A stretch of DNA of 50,775 nucleotides from Opitutaceae bacterium (GCA_016794665.1 JAEUHB010000058.1:1-50775); one strand, 5' to 3'; counted from the stretch's first letter, positions 33,773 to 42,694 are shown. Notes: a model not told the origin generated them from the letters alone. Made by a program: numbers and translations.

Positions 33773-35131
33773 ATGAAGCTCACAGACCTGAACCGCGACG
33801 GCGGCATCGGCGCCAACTCGCTGTTCGTCCAGCTCGGCGATCTCAACATCCTGGTCGATTGCGGCCTGCACCCGAAGAAAGTCGGCCGGGCGGCGACGCC
33901 CGATCTCGCGCACATCCGCGGCACGCGGCTCGACCTCATCATCATCACGCACTGCCACCTCGACCACATTGGCAGCCTGCCCGTCGTCATGCGCGACCAC
34001 CCGGACACGCCGGTGATCATGACGACCTCGAGCCGCCTCCTCATCGAGCGGATGCTCCACAACTCCGCCAACGTGATGCTCCGCCAGAAGCAGGAGGAGA
34101 ACATCCCGGACTACCCGCTCTTCACGCACGACGACATCGAGCGCTGCGCGCCGCGGATCAGCGGACTGCCGTTCGGCCACGCGAAGCACTTCCGCGGCGC
34201 GCGCGACCAAATCGAGATCATCCTGCACCCGGCGGGGCACGTCTTCGGCGCCGCGGGCGTCGAGATCCGGCACAAGGGTCGCGCGATTTTCTTCACGGGC
34301 GACGTGCTTTTCGAAAACCTGCGCACCCTCGCCGGCGCCAAGTTCCCCGCCGGCCATTTCGACACGCTGATCCTCGAGACGACCCGCGGGACCAGCGAAC
34401 GCCCCGCCGGCAAGGAGCGCGTCCACGAGATCGCGCGCCTCATCACCGCGATCAACGACACGATCGCACGCGGCGGATCGTTCCTCATCCCGGTCTTCGC
34501 GCTGGGCCGCATGCAGGAGATGCTCGCCGTGCTGCACGACGCGCGCCGCTTCGGCCGGCTCAAGCCGTGCCCCATCATCGCGGCGGGCCTCGGCATCGAC
34601 ATCTCGGACTACGCGGACGCCATCACGCGCAAGACCGGCCACGCCAGTTTCTCAAAGAGCATCATCAAGGAGCTGAAAGTGAAGCCCACGCCGCGGAAGA
34701 TCGAGCCGGGCATCGATCTGAAGCAGAAAGCAATCTACTTGGTGAGCTCGGGCATGATGGTTGAGCGCACGCCCAGCTACATGCTGGCCTCGGGCCTCGT
34801 CGGCCACGCCCGCAACGCGATCGGCTTTGTCGGCTACTGCGACCCGGACACGCCGGGCGGGCAGCTGCTCGCGGCGAAGCCCGGGGACGACTTCGTCTTC
34901 CAGACCGCGGACGTGAAGACCAAGATCAAAGCCACCGTTGAGCGCTTTGAGCTCAGCGGCCACGCGGACCGCGAAGAGCTGGCCGAGTTCGCCGTGCAGA
35001 CCGGCGCGAGGTGCGTGGTGCTCACCCACGGGGAGCCCGACGCGCGCGCGTGGTTCACGCAGCAACTCGGCGCGCAGATGGCTGACACCCGGGTGCTGGA
35101 CCCGGTGCCGCTCAAGACCTACACGGTGTGA
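33773..35131 (+). CDS. Beta-CASP metallo-beta-lactamase (CPSF-like nuclease)
   Basis: A 452-residue predicted ribonuclease of the CPSF73/beta-CASP branch. The zinc motif HCHLDHIG is at residues 60-67, with a preceding strand GANSLFVQLGDLNILVDCG. Further metal ligands lie in HPAGHVFGAAGV and FFTGDVLF. The beta-CASP domain shows FLIPVFALGRMQEML, and the C-terminal motifs appear as VSSGMM and FELSGHADREEL with LTHGEPDA. All metal ligands are visible, so it should cleave RNA or another nucleic acid in the cytoplasm. There is no KH domain. The last bases overlap a small membrane protein gene (GTGA, 35128-35131). It is downstream of apaG with an independent C-rich leader. Confidence 0.93.
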   Translation: MKLTDLNRDGGIGANSLFVQLGDLNILVDCGLHPKKVGRAATPDLAHIRGTRLDLIIITHCHLDHIGSLPVVMRDHPDTPVIMTTSSRLLIERMLHNSANVMLRQKQEENIPDYPLFTHDDIERCAPRISGLPFGHAKHFRGARDQIEIILHPAGHVFGAAGVEIRHKGRAIFFTGDVLFENLRTLAGAKFPAGHFDTLILETTRGTSERPAGKERVHEIARLITAINDTIARGGSFLIPVFALGRMQEMLAVLHDARRFGRLKPCPIIAAGLGIDISDYADAITRKTGHASFSKSIIKELKVKPTPRKIEPGIDLKQKAIYLVSSGMMVERTPSYMLASGLVGHARNAIGFVGYCDPDTPGGQLLAAKPGDDFVFQTADVKTKIKATVERFELSGHADREELAEFAVQTGARCVVLTHGEPDARAWFTQQLGAQMADTRVLDPVPLKTYTV

Positions 35132-35637
35132 ATGGCGGCGGACGCGACGAGGCGACCCGGTTGCGCCGCCGGGTGCGATTCTGGCTGGGCCTCTTCATCG
35201 CCGGCCTGGTGCTCAGCGGACTGACCGCGTTCCCCCTCCTGGCTGAACTCAACCTGCTCTGCGCGCTCGTCGGGCTGCGGCCCGACGCGACGGCGACCGG
35301 CCACACGGGGCTTGCCCACTGGCTCCTCCTCGTGCGGGAGGGCCTGGCCAACACTTACGCGCGCTATCCGTTCATCGGCTACGGCACAGACTGGCTGGCC
35401 TTCGGGCACATCGTGATCGCATTGTTTTTCGTCGCCCCGTGGCGCGAGCCGGGGCGGCACCTCCCCGTGCTGCGCATGGGCCTCGTCGCGTGCGCGCTCG
35501 TGATTCCGCTCGCGCTCATCGCCGGCGAGGTGCGCGGGATTCCACCCTACTGGCGCCTGCTCGACTGCGCATTTGGCGTCGCCGGCGCGGTGCCGCTGTG
35601 GATTGCGCTGCGGCAGGCGCAAAGGCTGCCCGCTTAA
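35128..35637 (+). CDS. Small membrane protein, four helices
   Basis: A 169-residue protein with four clear hydrophobic helices: FWLGLFIAGLVLSGLTAFPL, LAFGHIVIALFFVAPW, MGLVACALVIPLALIAG and AFGVAGAVPLWIAL. A basic N-terminus (TRLRRRVRFW) suggests an inward N-terminus. The short periplasmic loop after helix 1 is polar. No known family is recognised. The GTG start at 35128 overlaps the metallo-beta-lactamase stop by four bases, so it is made with that nuclease. Its TAA overlaps the stop of the minus-strand HDOD gene in the four bases TTAA (35634-35637). Confidence 0.78.
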   Translation: MNGGGRDEATRLRRRVRFWLGLFIAGLVLSGLTAFPLLAELNLLCALVGLRPDATATGHTGLAHWLLLVREGLANTYARYPFIGYGTDWLAFGHIVIALFFVAPWREPGRHLPVLRMGLVACALVIPLALIAGEVRGIPPYWRLLDCAFGVAGAVPLWIALRQAQRLPA

Positions 35638-36503
35638 TAGCCGCCCAGGCGCAGCTCTGTGCACGCGATCTCGTAGCGAGCCCGGGTGCGCTTCAGCCAT
35701 GGATCGAATTGCGAGCGATCGAGACCTGCGCCCTCGAGCCATTCGGGTGACGGCAAATCGGGGATAATCTCGTCCGTCACGCAAAACAGCGATCGGGCCC
35801 AACGAGCCGTGGCGAGCGTCATGCAAAGGCGGCGGTGCTGCTCCGGCGCATCCTCGGGCGCGAGCTGAAACTCGACCGCGGTCTTAACGGGTTCCGAAAT
35901 CCCCCATTGCTGCAGCAACGCAGCCCCGGCCGTGGCGTGGGTAAATCCGAGCCAATCGCGCTCCGCCGGGGCAAAGTCCTGCGGGTAGCCACTCGAGGGG
36001 AGGCGCCGGGGGATCGCCTGCTTCGCGGCGTAGGAATTGATCACGACCAAGCCCAGGCCGTGCATGAGGCCCGAGGTGTAGGCGTCGTCGTAGTCCACCG
36101 CACCCGAGTGTTCCGCCAGATATCCCGCCGCCAGGCCGCAAGCCACCGCGCGATTCCAGAGCGTCTGCGCTTGGAGGCCATAGGCAGCCAGCGGCCGGCC
36201 GACGAGAGCCGAGGAGACCGCGTAGGTAACGAGTTCCTTCACGCCTTTCACCCCCACCCGATGGATGCCCTCGAGCACCGTCTCGACCTTGTTCGAGCCA
36301 CGGTTGAAATGCGTGCTGTTGGCCATCTGCACGATTCGGGCGGAGAGGCCCGGCTCCATGACGAGCAAGTCCGCGATCATCGTGAGCGACACGTTCTCCG
36401 ATGAGAGGAGCTTCTGCAGCTTCTGGAGGATCTTGGGCGCAGCCGGGAGATCTTTGAGCTGGCGGACGAGCGATTGCGGAGTCGACTTCGTGAAGGTGAG
36501 CAC
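35634..36503 (-). CDS. HDOD-domain protein
   Basis: A 289-residue protein with the HDOD domain, a signal-output module related to HD hydrolases. It begins with LVRQLKDLPAAPKILQKLQ, then VMEPGLSARIVQMANSTHFN and the VGVKGVKELVTYAVSSAL helix. SGLMHGLGLVVINSYA carries the only HG-type remnant of the HD site. The HD metal ligands are not all present, as usual for HDOD. The start is uncertain: GTG 36503 was used because the next in-frame ATG (36629) would begin inside the divergent CotH gene, though it has a GGGGA site upstream. Such proteins relay signals in motility, cell-cycle or c-di-GMP pathways. Confidence 0.85.
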   Translation of the reverse strand: MLTFTKSTPQSLVRQLKDLPAAPKILQKLQKLLSSENVSLTMIADLLVMEPGLSARIVQMANSTHFNRGSNKVETVLEGIHRVGVKGVKELVTYAVSSALVGRPLAAYGLQAQTLWNRAVACGLAAGYLAEHSGAVDYDDAYTSGLMHGLGLVVINSYAAKQAIPRRLPSSGYPQDFAPAERDWLGFTHATAGAALLQQWGISEPVKTAVEFQLAPEDAPEQHRRLCMTLATARWARSLFCVTDEIIPDLPSPEWLEGAGLDRSQFDPWLKRTRARYEIACTELRLGGY

Positions 36504-36627
36504 GGCGGATTTATCGGCGCTGTCGTTGATTGCTTGATTGCGGCTTGGCTGAATGCGGAGTCGCGGTTGCGTTTTGATGACACTCTTGCCCCAAACCTGC
36601 GTCGAGTCCCCACATCGTCTAAATCCC

Positions 36628-38307
36628 ATGAAAATCCCCGCATTTTTCCTGCTCCCGATCGTGCTTATCGCGCAGCCCGGGCCGCCTCCTGATCGTGTCG
36701 GCCCGAACGGGCCGGGGGGCTTTGGACCGGGCGGGCCTGGAGGACGCGGTGGCCCCGGCGGCTTGGGCGGCTTCGGTGGCATGGGGCAGGAAACGAAGCT
36801 CGTCGCCCAATTCGATCGTAACGGCGACAAGCGCCTCAACGACGAGGAGCGGGCCGCCGCCCGCGAGCACCACAAGGCCGCGCGCGCGTCCCGCGGCGGG
36901 CCGGGCGGGCGCGGCGGCTTCGGCGGACGCGGCCCCTCTCGGGAACCCGGTTCGCCCGGAGTGCAGCTCGCCGCGGCCGACGTGCGCGCCTACGGCACCG
37001 AACCGCTCTACGATCCGACGGTGCTGCGCACCCTTTTCCTCGAGTTCAAGAACCCGGAATGGGAGCCCGAGCTTGACGACTTTTACCGCACGGACGTCGA
37101 TGTGCCGGCCACCCTCACGGTCGACGGGAAGGTCTATCGCGACGTGGGCGCGGGCTTCCGCGGCGCGTCTTCCTACATGATGGTGCCGCGCGGCTCCAAG
37201 CGCTCGCTCAACCTCACGCTCGACTACGCGCACAAGGACCAAAACCTCCTCGGCTACCGCACCCTCAATCTCCTCAACTCAAACGACGATCCTTCGTTCT
37301 CACGCGCCGCACTCTACAGCCGCGTCGCGCAGGACTACCTGCCGACGCCGAAGGTGAACTTCGCGCGGGTCGTCATCAACGGCGAGAATTGGGGCGTCTA
37401 CGCGAGCGCCGAGCAGTTCAACAAGGACTTTCTCCAGTCGCGCTTCGGCTCCGACAAGGGCGCGCGCTGGAAAGTCCCCGGCAGCCCCGGCGGGCGCGGC
37501 GGCCTCGCTTACCTCGGCGACGACATCGCCGCCTACAAGCGCACCTACGAAATCAAGTCGAAGGACGACGACGCCTCCTGGTGGAAACTCATCCGCGTGA
37601 CCAAGGCCCTCGAGGAGACCGCCCCGGAGAAACTCGAGGACACGCTGGCACCCCTGCTCGATGTCGACGGCGCACTGCGTTTCCTCGCGCTCGACACCAC
37701 GTTTGCCAACGGCGACGGCTTCTGGACACGCACCAGCGACTACAGCATCGGCGAGGACAAGCAGGGTCGCCTGCACTTGATCCCCCACGACATGAACGAG
37801 ACGTTCAGCTTCGGCGGCGGACCTGGCGGACGTGGACGGGGCCCCGGCGGCCCCGGAGGCCCGCCACCCGGTTTCGGTCCCGGCGGGCCCGATGGTCGCG
37901 GAGGTCCCCCACCCGGCTTCGGTCCCGGTGGCCCGGGTGGCGGACGTGGGCCCGGAGGTTTCGGTTTCGGCGGCGGCGGCGTGCAGCTCGATCCGCTCGC
38001 CGTGGCCAAGAATCCCAACGCCGTAATCGCGCAAAAGCTCCTCGCCGTGCCCGTGCTTCGCACCCGCTACCTCGGCTACGTGCGCAAGATGGCCGAGACG
38101 TGGCTCGATTGGAAGAAACTCGGTCCCGTGGCCCGGGCTTACCACGAGCTCATCGACGCCGACGTGAAACGCGACACCCGCAAGCTCTTCACCTACGACG
38201 CCTTCAAATCCGGCCTCGAAGAGGACGCGCGCAGCCTGAAGAGCTTCGCCGACCAACGCCGCGCGTTTCTACTCGGCCACGACGAAATCAAAAACCTCCC
38301 GCGGTAA
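36628..38307 (+). CDS. Secreted CotH-like protein kinase with collagen-like Gly/Pro tracts
   Basis: A 559-residue secreted protein. Signal-like start (FFLLPIVLI). A Gly/Pro tract (about 27-53) is followed by an EF-hand-like loop FDRNGDKRLNDEE (62-74) and a second Gly-rich tract (88-102). The CotH domain spans about 115-540: TLFLEFKNPEWEPELDDF, GAGFRGASSYMMVPRGSKRS, LNLLNSNDDPSFSRAALY, INGENWGVYASAEQFNKDFL and NGDGFWTRTSDYSIGEDKQG (Asp363). The predicted metal site is LIPHDMNETF with Asp388. Immediately after it sits a tract of about 57 residues of PGG, PPGF and GRG units (395-451), inside the domain. In Bacillus, CotH is an atypical kinase that phosphorylates spore-coat proteins, so this may modify surface proteins. 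Start is divergent from the HDOD gene. Confidence 0.88.
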   Translation: MKIPAFFLLPIVLIAQPGPPPDRVGPNGPGGFGPGGPGGRGGPGGLGGFGGMGQETKLVAQFDRNGDKRLNDEERAAAREHHKAARASRGGPGGRGGFGGRGPSREPGSPGVQLAAADVRAYGTEPLYDPTVLRTLFLEFKNPEWEPELDDFYRTDVDVPATLTVDGKVYRDVGAGFRGASSYMMVPRGSKRSLNLTLDYAHKDQNLLGYRTLNLLNSNDDPSFSRAALYSRVAQDYLPTPKVNFARVVINGENWGVYASAEQFNKDFLQSRFGSDKGARWKVPGSPGGRGGLAYLGDDIAAYKRTYEIKSKDDDASWWKLIRVTKALEETAPEKLEDTLAPLLDVDGALRFLALDTTFANGDGFWTRTSDYSIGEDKQGRLHLIPHDMNETFSFGGGPGGRGRGPGGPGGPPPGFGPGGPDGRGGPPPGFGPGGPGGGRGPGGFGFGGGGVQLDPLAVAKNPNAVIAQKLLAVPVLRTRYLGYVRKMAETWLDWKKLGPVARAYHELIDADVKRDTRKLFTYDAFKSGLEEDARSLKSFADQRRAFLLGHDEIKNLPR

Positions 38308-38323
38308 TCCGGCTTGCCGGCCG

Positions 38324-38350
38324 GTAGCCGCCCGCCGGCTCCGCTCCTAC
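38324..38350. repeat. GTAG...CTAC repeat, REP-like
   Basis: GTAG at 38324-38327 and CTAC at 38347-38350 flank a GC-rich core with a GCCGGC palindrome. The minus strand reads GTAGGAGCGGAGCCGGCGG. The stop codon of the next minus-strand gene (38347-38349) is part of the CTAC end. It resembles GTAGGAGCG after 13918. Confidence 0.4.
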
Positions 38351-39159
38351 CCGAACACCCGCCGCAAATACTCCAGGCTCCGCGCCGCGATCGCTTCCGC
38401 GCCCTCGTCGAACTTGAACACCTCGACCGAGACCGTGCCGCCATAACCGACTTCGCGCAGCGCCGCGACAATCGGGTGGAAATCGGTGTCACCGAAGCCG
38501 GGGCCCTTCATGTTCGCGTCGTTCGCGTGGAAGTAGGCAAACTGGCCGCGGCTCTCGCGCACAATCTGCGCGATGGGCTTAGCCTCATGGCTCATCGCCC
38601 GCGCATCGAGAATCACGGAGAAGTTCGGCGACGCCATCTCGCGCGCAAACCGGATCGCCTCGGCCGCCGTGTTGATGAAGTTCGTGTCCTCGGCCGGGAG
38701 CGGCTCGAGGCAAATCGTGACGCCGCGCGCCTCCGCCGCGCGCACCGCCGGCCGGAAAACCTCCTGCGCCCACGCCCACGCCTGCGCGTGCGTCACGCCC
38801 GGCAGCAGGCTGCGCTGCTTCGGCGATCCCACGACGATGGATTTGCCGCCGAGGTCGGCGCAAAAATCCGCGAGCGCTGAAAAATACTCCGCCGTGCGGG
38901 CGCGCACGGCCGCGTCCGGCGAGGTCAGGTAGAGCCCCTCCGTCTGCGCCAGCACCCAATGGATGCCCGATATGCCGATGCGCGCGCTGCGCGCGGCCTC
39001 GCGGATGCGGGTGCGCTCCGCCGCGGGGATATCGGTCACGTAGCTCGCGAGGGTAAACGGGGCGATTTCCACCGCGTCGTAGCCCAGCCGGGCGCAGTGC
39101 GCGAACACCGCCTCGATTTTCCAGCCTTGGAAAATCTCATTGCAGATGGCGAAGGTCAT
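38347..39159 (-). CDS. Sugar isomerase/epimerase TIM-barrel protein
   Basis: A 270-residue TIM barrel of the xylose-isomerase-like family (PF01261). The metal set for a ketose 3-epimerase or related isomerase is present: Glu152 in LEPLPAEDTNF, Asp185 in VILDARAMS, His211 in FHAND and Glu246 in VSVEVFKFDEG. It has no signal peptide, so it acts in the cytoplasm. It is on the minus strand downstream of a second, Tat-exported barrel (39228-40103), separated by 68 bases that carry a REP-like palindrome. The substrate cannot be told from sequence; D-psicose/tagatose epimerase-like or a catabolic hydroxypyruvate/uronate-type isomerase are possible. Confidence 0.88.
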   Translation of the reverse strand: MTFAICNEIFQGWKIEAVFAHCARLGYDAVEIAPFTLASYVTDIPAAERTRIREAARSARIGISGIHWVLAQTEGLYLTSPDAAVRARTAEYFSALADFCADLGGKSIVVGSPKQRSLLPGVTHAQAWAWAQEVFRPAVRAAEARGVTICLEPLPAEDTNFINTAAEAIRFAREMASPNFSVILDARAMSHEAKPIAQIVRESRGQFAYFHANDANMKGPGFGDTDFHPIVAALREVGYGGTVSVEVFKFDEGAEAIAARSLEYLRRVFG

Positions 39160-39183
39160 GGCGGATGGGGGGGCAGGTTTTTC

Positions 39184-39216
39184 GTAGCCGCGGCCGGCGA
39201 CAAGCGCCGGCCCTAC
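39184..39216. repeat. GTAG...CTAC REP-like palindrome
   Basis: GTAG (39184-39187), then GGCCGGCG (39192-39199), an ACAAG loop and CGCCGGCC (39205-39212), and CTAC (39213-39216). The stem is a perfect 8 bp with matching ends, and a four-base asymmetry on the left. It lies between two minus-strand sugar isomerase genes and would fold on either strand. It has no T-tract, so it is a repeat element or an RNA hairpin, not a typical terminator. Confidence 0.55.
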
Positions 39217-39227
39217 GATTCACAGTC

Positions 39228-40103
39228 TCACACGTCGCAAATCCGCACGCCCTGCGCGAGCGACGCGATCTTGTCGCCGCGCACCGGGATGAACTCCTGC
39301 CCGACGTAGCCCTGGTAGCCCAGCTCGATCAGCGTGCGCATGAGCGGCGGGTAGTTGATCTCCTGCGTGTCATCGATCTCGTTGCGGCCGGGAACTCCCG
39401 CGGTGTGCACGTGGCCGATGTAGGCGAAGTGCTTCTTCATCCGCACCGTCACGTCGCCGTGCATGATCTGCACGTGGTAGATGTCGAAGAGCACCTTCAT
39501 CCGCTCCGATCCGACAAGGCGGCAGATCTCCACGGAGCGCTCGATGTCGTCGCAGAAATAATCCGGATGGCCCTTCATGTTTTCGCCGACGCGCGAGTTG
39601 AGCATCTCGAGGCAGAGCGTCACGCGCTTCTGCTCGGCGTAGCCCACGATCTTCTTCAGGCCGTCGACCATGTTTTTCATCGCGACCGCGTCGCTCAGGC
39701 CCTTCCGGAAGCCGGAGAACGTGATCACGCGCTCGACGCCCGCCGCGGCACACTCGTCGATGCGCTTGCGCAGCGCGGTCACGCACTCGTCGTGCTCGGC
39801 CGTGTTCGCAAAGCCCTTGGCAAAACCGTGGCTGCCCGCGATGGCGCAGGTGAGGCCGAGCTTCTTCAGCTCCGGCCAGAACTGCGGCGCGCACAGCTCG
39901 ACGGATTTCAGGCCCAGCGCCGCGGCGTGCCGCGCGAGCTCCGGCACCGGCATCGGGTTGAAGCACCACGGCACGACGGACTGCGCGATGCGACCTTTCT
40001 TCACGCCCTCCGGCGCGCCCTGCGCGCGGGCGGAGGCGCCGAGGGCCGCGGCGGCGGCGAGGGTTTTCAAGGCGGTGCGACGGGAAAGGCGCGGGGTGCT
40101 CAT
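39228..40103 (-). CDS. Tat-exported hydroxypyruvate-isomerase-like TIM-barrel protein
   Basis: A 291-residue xylose-isomerase-like barrel. The twin-arginine signal is SRRTALKTLAAAAALGA. Metal ligands are visible: Glu166 in LCLEMLNSR, Asp207 in FDIYHVQIMHGD, His231/His233 in GHVHTAGVPGR and Glu270 in GQEFIPV. The FDIYHVQ and GHVHTAGVPGRNEID segments match hydroxypyruvate isomerase (Hyi) closely. Hyi is normally cytoplasmic, so export suggests a different substrate, a sugar or sugar acid in the periplasm. The ATG has no Shine-Dalgarno. The gene is divergent from the heparinase-type gene, 86 bases apart. Confidence 0.88.
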   Translation of the reverse strand: MSTPRLSRRTALKTLAAAAALGASARAQGAPEGVKKGRIAQSVVPWCFNPMPVPELARHAAALGLKSVELCAPQFWPELKKLGLTCAIAGSHGFAKGFANTAEHDECVTALRKRIDECAAAGVERVITFSGFRKGLSDAVAMKNMVDGLKKIVGYAEQKRVTLCLEMLNSRVGENMKGHPDYFCDDIERSVEICRLVGSERMKVLFDIYHVQIMHGDVTVRMKKHFAYIGHVHTAGVPGRNEIDDTQEINYPPLMRTLIELGYQGYVGQEFIPVRGDKIASLAQGVRICDV

Positions 40104-40189
40104 GCCGCCGAGGCTGCGGTTCCGGCGGCGCGGCGCAAGCGCGACGACGCGGCATTGCCACCGCGGGCAAGGCTGCCCACGGTGGCGTC

Positions 40190-42694
40190 GTGTTGCCCCG
40201 CCTGCTCGCCCCGTTGCTCGCCGCCGCCAGCGTCGCCGCGGCCGAGCCCTTGCACGACTGGTCGGACTGGGCTCGATTCCGCGGCGGAGTCACGCATCCG
40301 AGTGGCGCCTTCAAGCCGGCTGACGTCGCCCGCGCCCGCGCCAACCTCGCGCGCTACCCCTGGGCCCGCGACTATGCGGCGCGCCTCGACCGCTCCGCCC
40401 GCGCCGCGTTGCCAAAAATCACCCCCGCCTACCTTGCGGCGATGATTCCGGAGACGACTCCCGGCGATCCCAAGTTCACGCCTTGCCCCGCTTGCCGCGA
40501 CCAAGGCAAGCCGGTTCACCCGCATGGGCTCTGGACCTGGCGCGAGTCGTCGCCAAGTCAGCTCACGTGCGACCAGTGCCGCACCGTGTTTCCCCACGCG
40601 AAATATCCCGAGTCCGTCGCGTTGCACGCGACGTGGAAACGCCCGCAGACCTTCACCTACTTCGGCGGCGAGCCGTTCGTGATCTTCGGCTACCGCACCG
40701 GGCGGCCGAGCTTCACGGGCAACATCCGCGCGCGTCAGGTTTCCCATCTCGCCACCACCGCCCGCACGCTGGCCGAGGCGCATCTCCTCTCCGGCGACGC
40801 CGACTTCGCGCGCGCCACGCGCGATATCCTGCTGCGCTTCGCCGCGGTCTATCCCGGCTGGCTCGTCCACGTCGGCTACGGCGAGTATGCCGACATGGAC
40901 CCGCGCGTCGCAGCGCTCGCCATCAACCAGCTGCCGCTCGACGAACTTTGCCCGCCGCCCAACAAGCCTGATCGCCGCCTGCACACCGGTTACTGGACCG
41001 CGGGCCGCGCATCGGGCGTCGGCCAGGAATCCGGTTTCGTCCGCCGTGTCGTCGAAGCCTACGACTTCACCTGCACGGCAAAGAACCCCGACGGCTCGCC
41101 GGTTTATTCCGACGCCGAGCGCAGCCTCATCGAGCGCGATTTGCTACTGGAGAGCACGGTGCTCCTCGTCGCCGACAAACAGATCAACAACAAGTCCGTG
41201 GGCAACCGCACCGCCGCCGCTCTCGTGGGTCTCGCCGTCGGCCATCCCGGGCTCGTGCGTTTTGGATGGGACGGTTTTCAGCAGACCATCGACACCTGGT
41301 TTCTGCCCGACGGCTCCACCTCGGAGTCCCCGGCCTATGCGATGATGACACTGCACAATATCTGGGACATGCCGCAGGCCCTGCGTGGCTACAGTGAGCC
41401 CGCGGGCTACACCGGCCCGGACGGCCAGCGCCGCACCGCGGTCGATCTCTATCGCGGCACCGCCTACGAGCGCATCTGGCAGAACTGCGTCGATGGCCTC
41501 CAAGGCGATCTCAGCTACCCGCCATTCGCCGACTCCTACCGGACCACAACCCTGGGCGCGCAGTTTGCCGAGCTTCTCGTCGCAAACTATCCCGAGCGTC
41601 CACACTACCTCACCTTGCTGAAGGAAACCTGCGGGCCCGATCTCGCCGGCGGCCATGCGCCGCTGGCGCTCTACTACCGCGAGCCGGGGCTTGAGCAGAA
41701 AGCGACGCCAACCTTCACGTTGCCGGATCACTGCCCGCCCGACCTGCGCATCGGGCACATGCGCAGCGGCGCGGATGGACGCGAAAGCCTTCTGCTCCTG
41801 AGCGCGAGCCACTGGGGTGTCCACCATCACCTCGACAGCCTGAACCTCACCTACTGGCGCGAAGGCCACGAGATCCTGAGCGACCTCGGCTACCTCTGGG
41901 ATCATCCGAAAAAATCCCAGCTCGCGCGCACCGTCGCGCACAACACCGTCTTGATCGACGGCAAGGATCAGCGGTCACGCGAGCGCGAGGGCACCGTGCA
42001 TTTTTTCAAGGCCTCGCCGCACGTGAAGGCCATGGCCGCCTCATCGCGCGCCTACGCCGCCGCGTCGCTCTACCACCGCACGTCCGCGCTCATCGATCAC
42101 GGCGGCGGCCGCAGCTATGCCGTCGATTGTTTCCGCGTCGCAGGCGGGCGGACGCAGGACTTCGTCTATCACGCGTCATCACCCACGCTCACGCTGGCGG
42201 GCGCAAACGATGCGCCCTCCGCGGTCGCTCTCTACGACTTTGCCCGTGTGCGCTCGCTGACGCCCGCGCCAGTCTGGCAGGCGACCTGGGCCGCGGGCCC
42301 GAAGCTGACGGCGGTCGCCTGGAACCTCGGCCAACCTGGCGAGCAGGCATTTGTCGCCGACGGCTGGGGCCAGCGCGACTGGAAGAACAGCGACCTCGGC
42401 GCGACTTTGCCCTACGTCGTTCGCCGCACCAACGGAGCCGGCGAGAAGATTTTTTGGACGGTTTTCGCCGCGCACTCCGCCGACGCTGGCGCGCCGTTCG
42501 TGCGGCAAGTCGCGATGACGCCGGACGGCTCGCTCGCGATCGAGACGACACTCGGCCGCGATCTTGTCGCCGCTCATCCGGCGACGACCGCCCTCACCCT
42601 GCCCGACGGCGCCCCGCTCGTCGGCGCGTTTGCCGCGGCTTCCGTGCAGGCCGGCCGCATCGCCTGGACCTTTGCCGCAGCCGCCGAGCGCTGA
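40190..42694 (+). CDS. Secreted heparinase II/III-type polysaccharide lyase
   Basis: An 834-residue exported protein. A signal-like start (LPRLLAPLLAAASVAAAEP) leads to an alpha-helical toroid and then the C-terminal heparinase II/III domain. That shows GVHHHLDSLNLTYWREG, EILSDLGYLWDHP and ARTVAHNTVLIDG, the lyase signature. A zinc-knuckle pair, CPAC (99-102) and CDQC (127-130), is inserted near the N-terminus, which is not typical of the bare lyase. A long alpha-helical half covers about 150-520. The GTG at 40190 is used; no ATG in frame is near. The expected action is beta-elimination of uronic acid polysaccharides such as alginate, heparin-like or algal glycans. The substrate cannot be told. 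Confidence 0.87.
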   Translation: MLPRLLAPLLAAASVAAAEPLHDWSDWARFRGGVTHPSGAFKPADVARARANLARYPWARDYAARLDRSARAALPKITPAYLAAMIPETTPGDPKFTPCPACRDQGKPVHPHGLWTWRESSPSQLTCDQCRTVFPHAKYPESVALHATWKRPQTFTYFGGEPFVIFGYRTGRPSFTGNIRARQVSHLATTARTLAEAHLLSGDADFARATRDILLRFAAVYPGWLVHVGYGEYADMDPRVAALAINQLPLDELCPPPNKPDRRLHTGYWTAGRASGVGQESGFVRRVVEAYDFTCTAKNPDGSPVYSDAERSLIERDLLLESTVLLVADKQINNKSVGNRTAAALVGLAVGHPGLVRFGWDGFQQTIDTWFLPDGSTSESPAYAMMTLHNIWDMPQALRGYSEPAGYTGPDGQRRTAVDLYRGTAYERIWQNCVDGLQGDLSYPPFADSYRTTTLGAQFAELLVANYPERPHYLTLLKETCGPDLAGGHAPLALYYREPGLEQKATPTFTLPDHCPPDLRIGHMRSGADGRESLLLLSASHWGVHHHLDSLNLTYWREGHEILSDLGYLWDHPKKSQLARTVAHNTVLIDGKDQRSREREGTVHFFKASPHVKAMAASSRAYAAASLYHRTSALIDHGGGRSYAVDCFRVAGGRTQDFVYHASSPTLTLAGANDAPSAVALYDFARVRSLTPAPVWQATWAAGPKLTAVAWNLGQPGEQAFVADGWGQRDWKNSDLGATLPYVVRRTNGAGEKIFWTVFAAHSADAGAPFVRQVAMTPDGSLAIETTLGRDLVAAHPATTALTLPDGAPLVGAFAAASVQAGRIAWTFAAAAER

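Noticed and set aside
37810..37981. Regular GGN/CCC repeat units suggestive of a CRISPR array or microsatellite
   Set aside because: The repeats stay in frame and encode a Gly/Pro tract within the CotH gene; no constant direct repeats with unique spacers are present.
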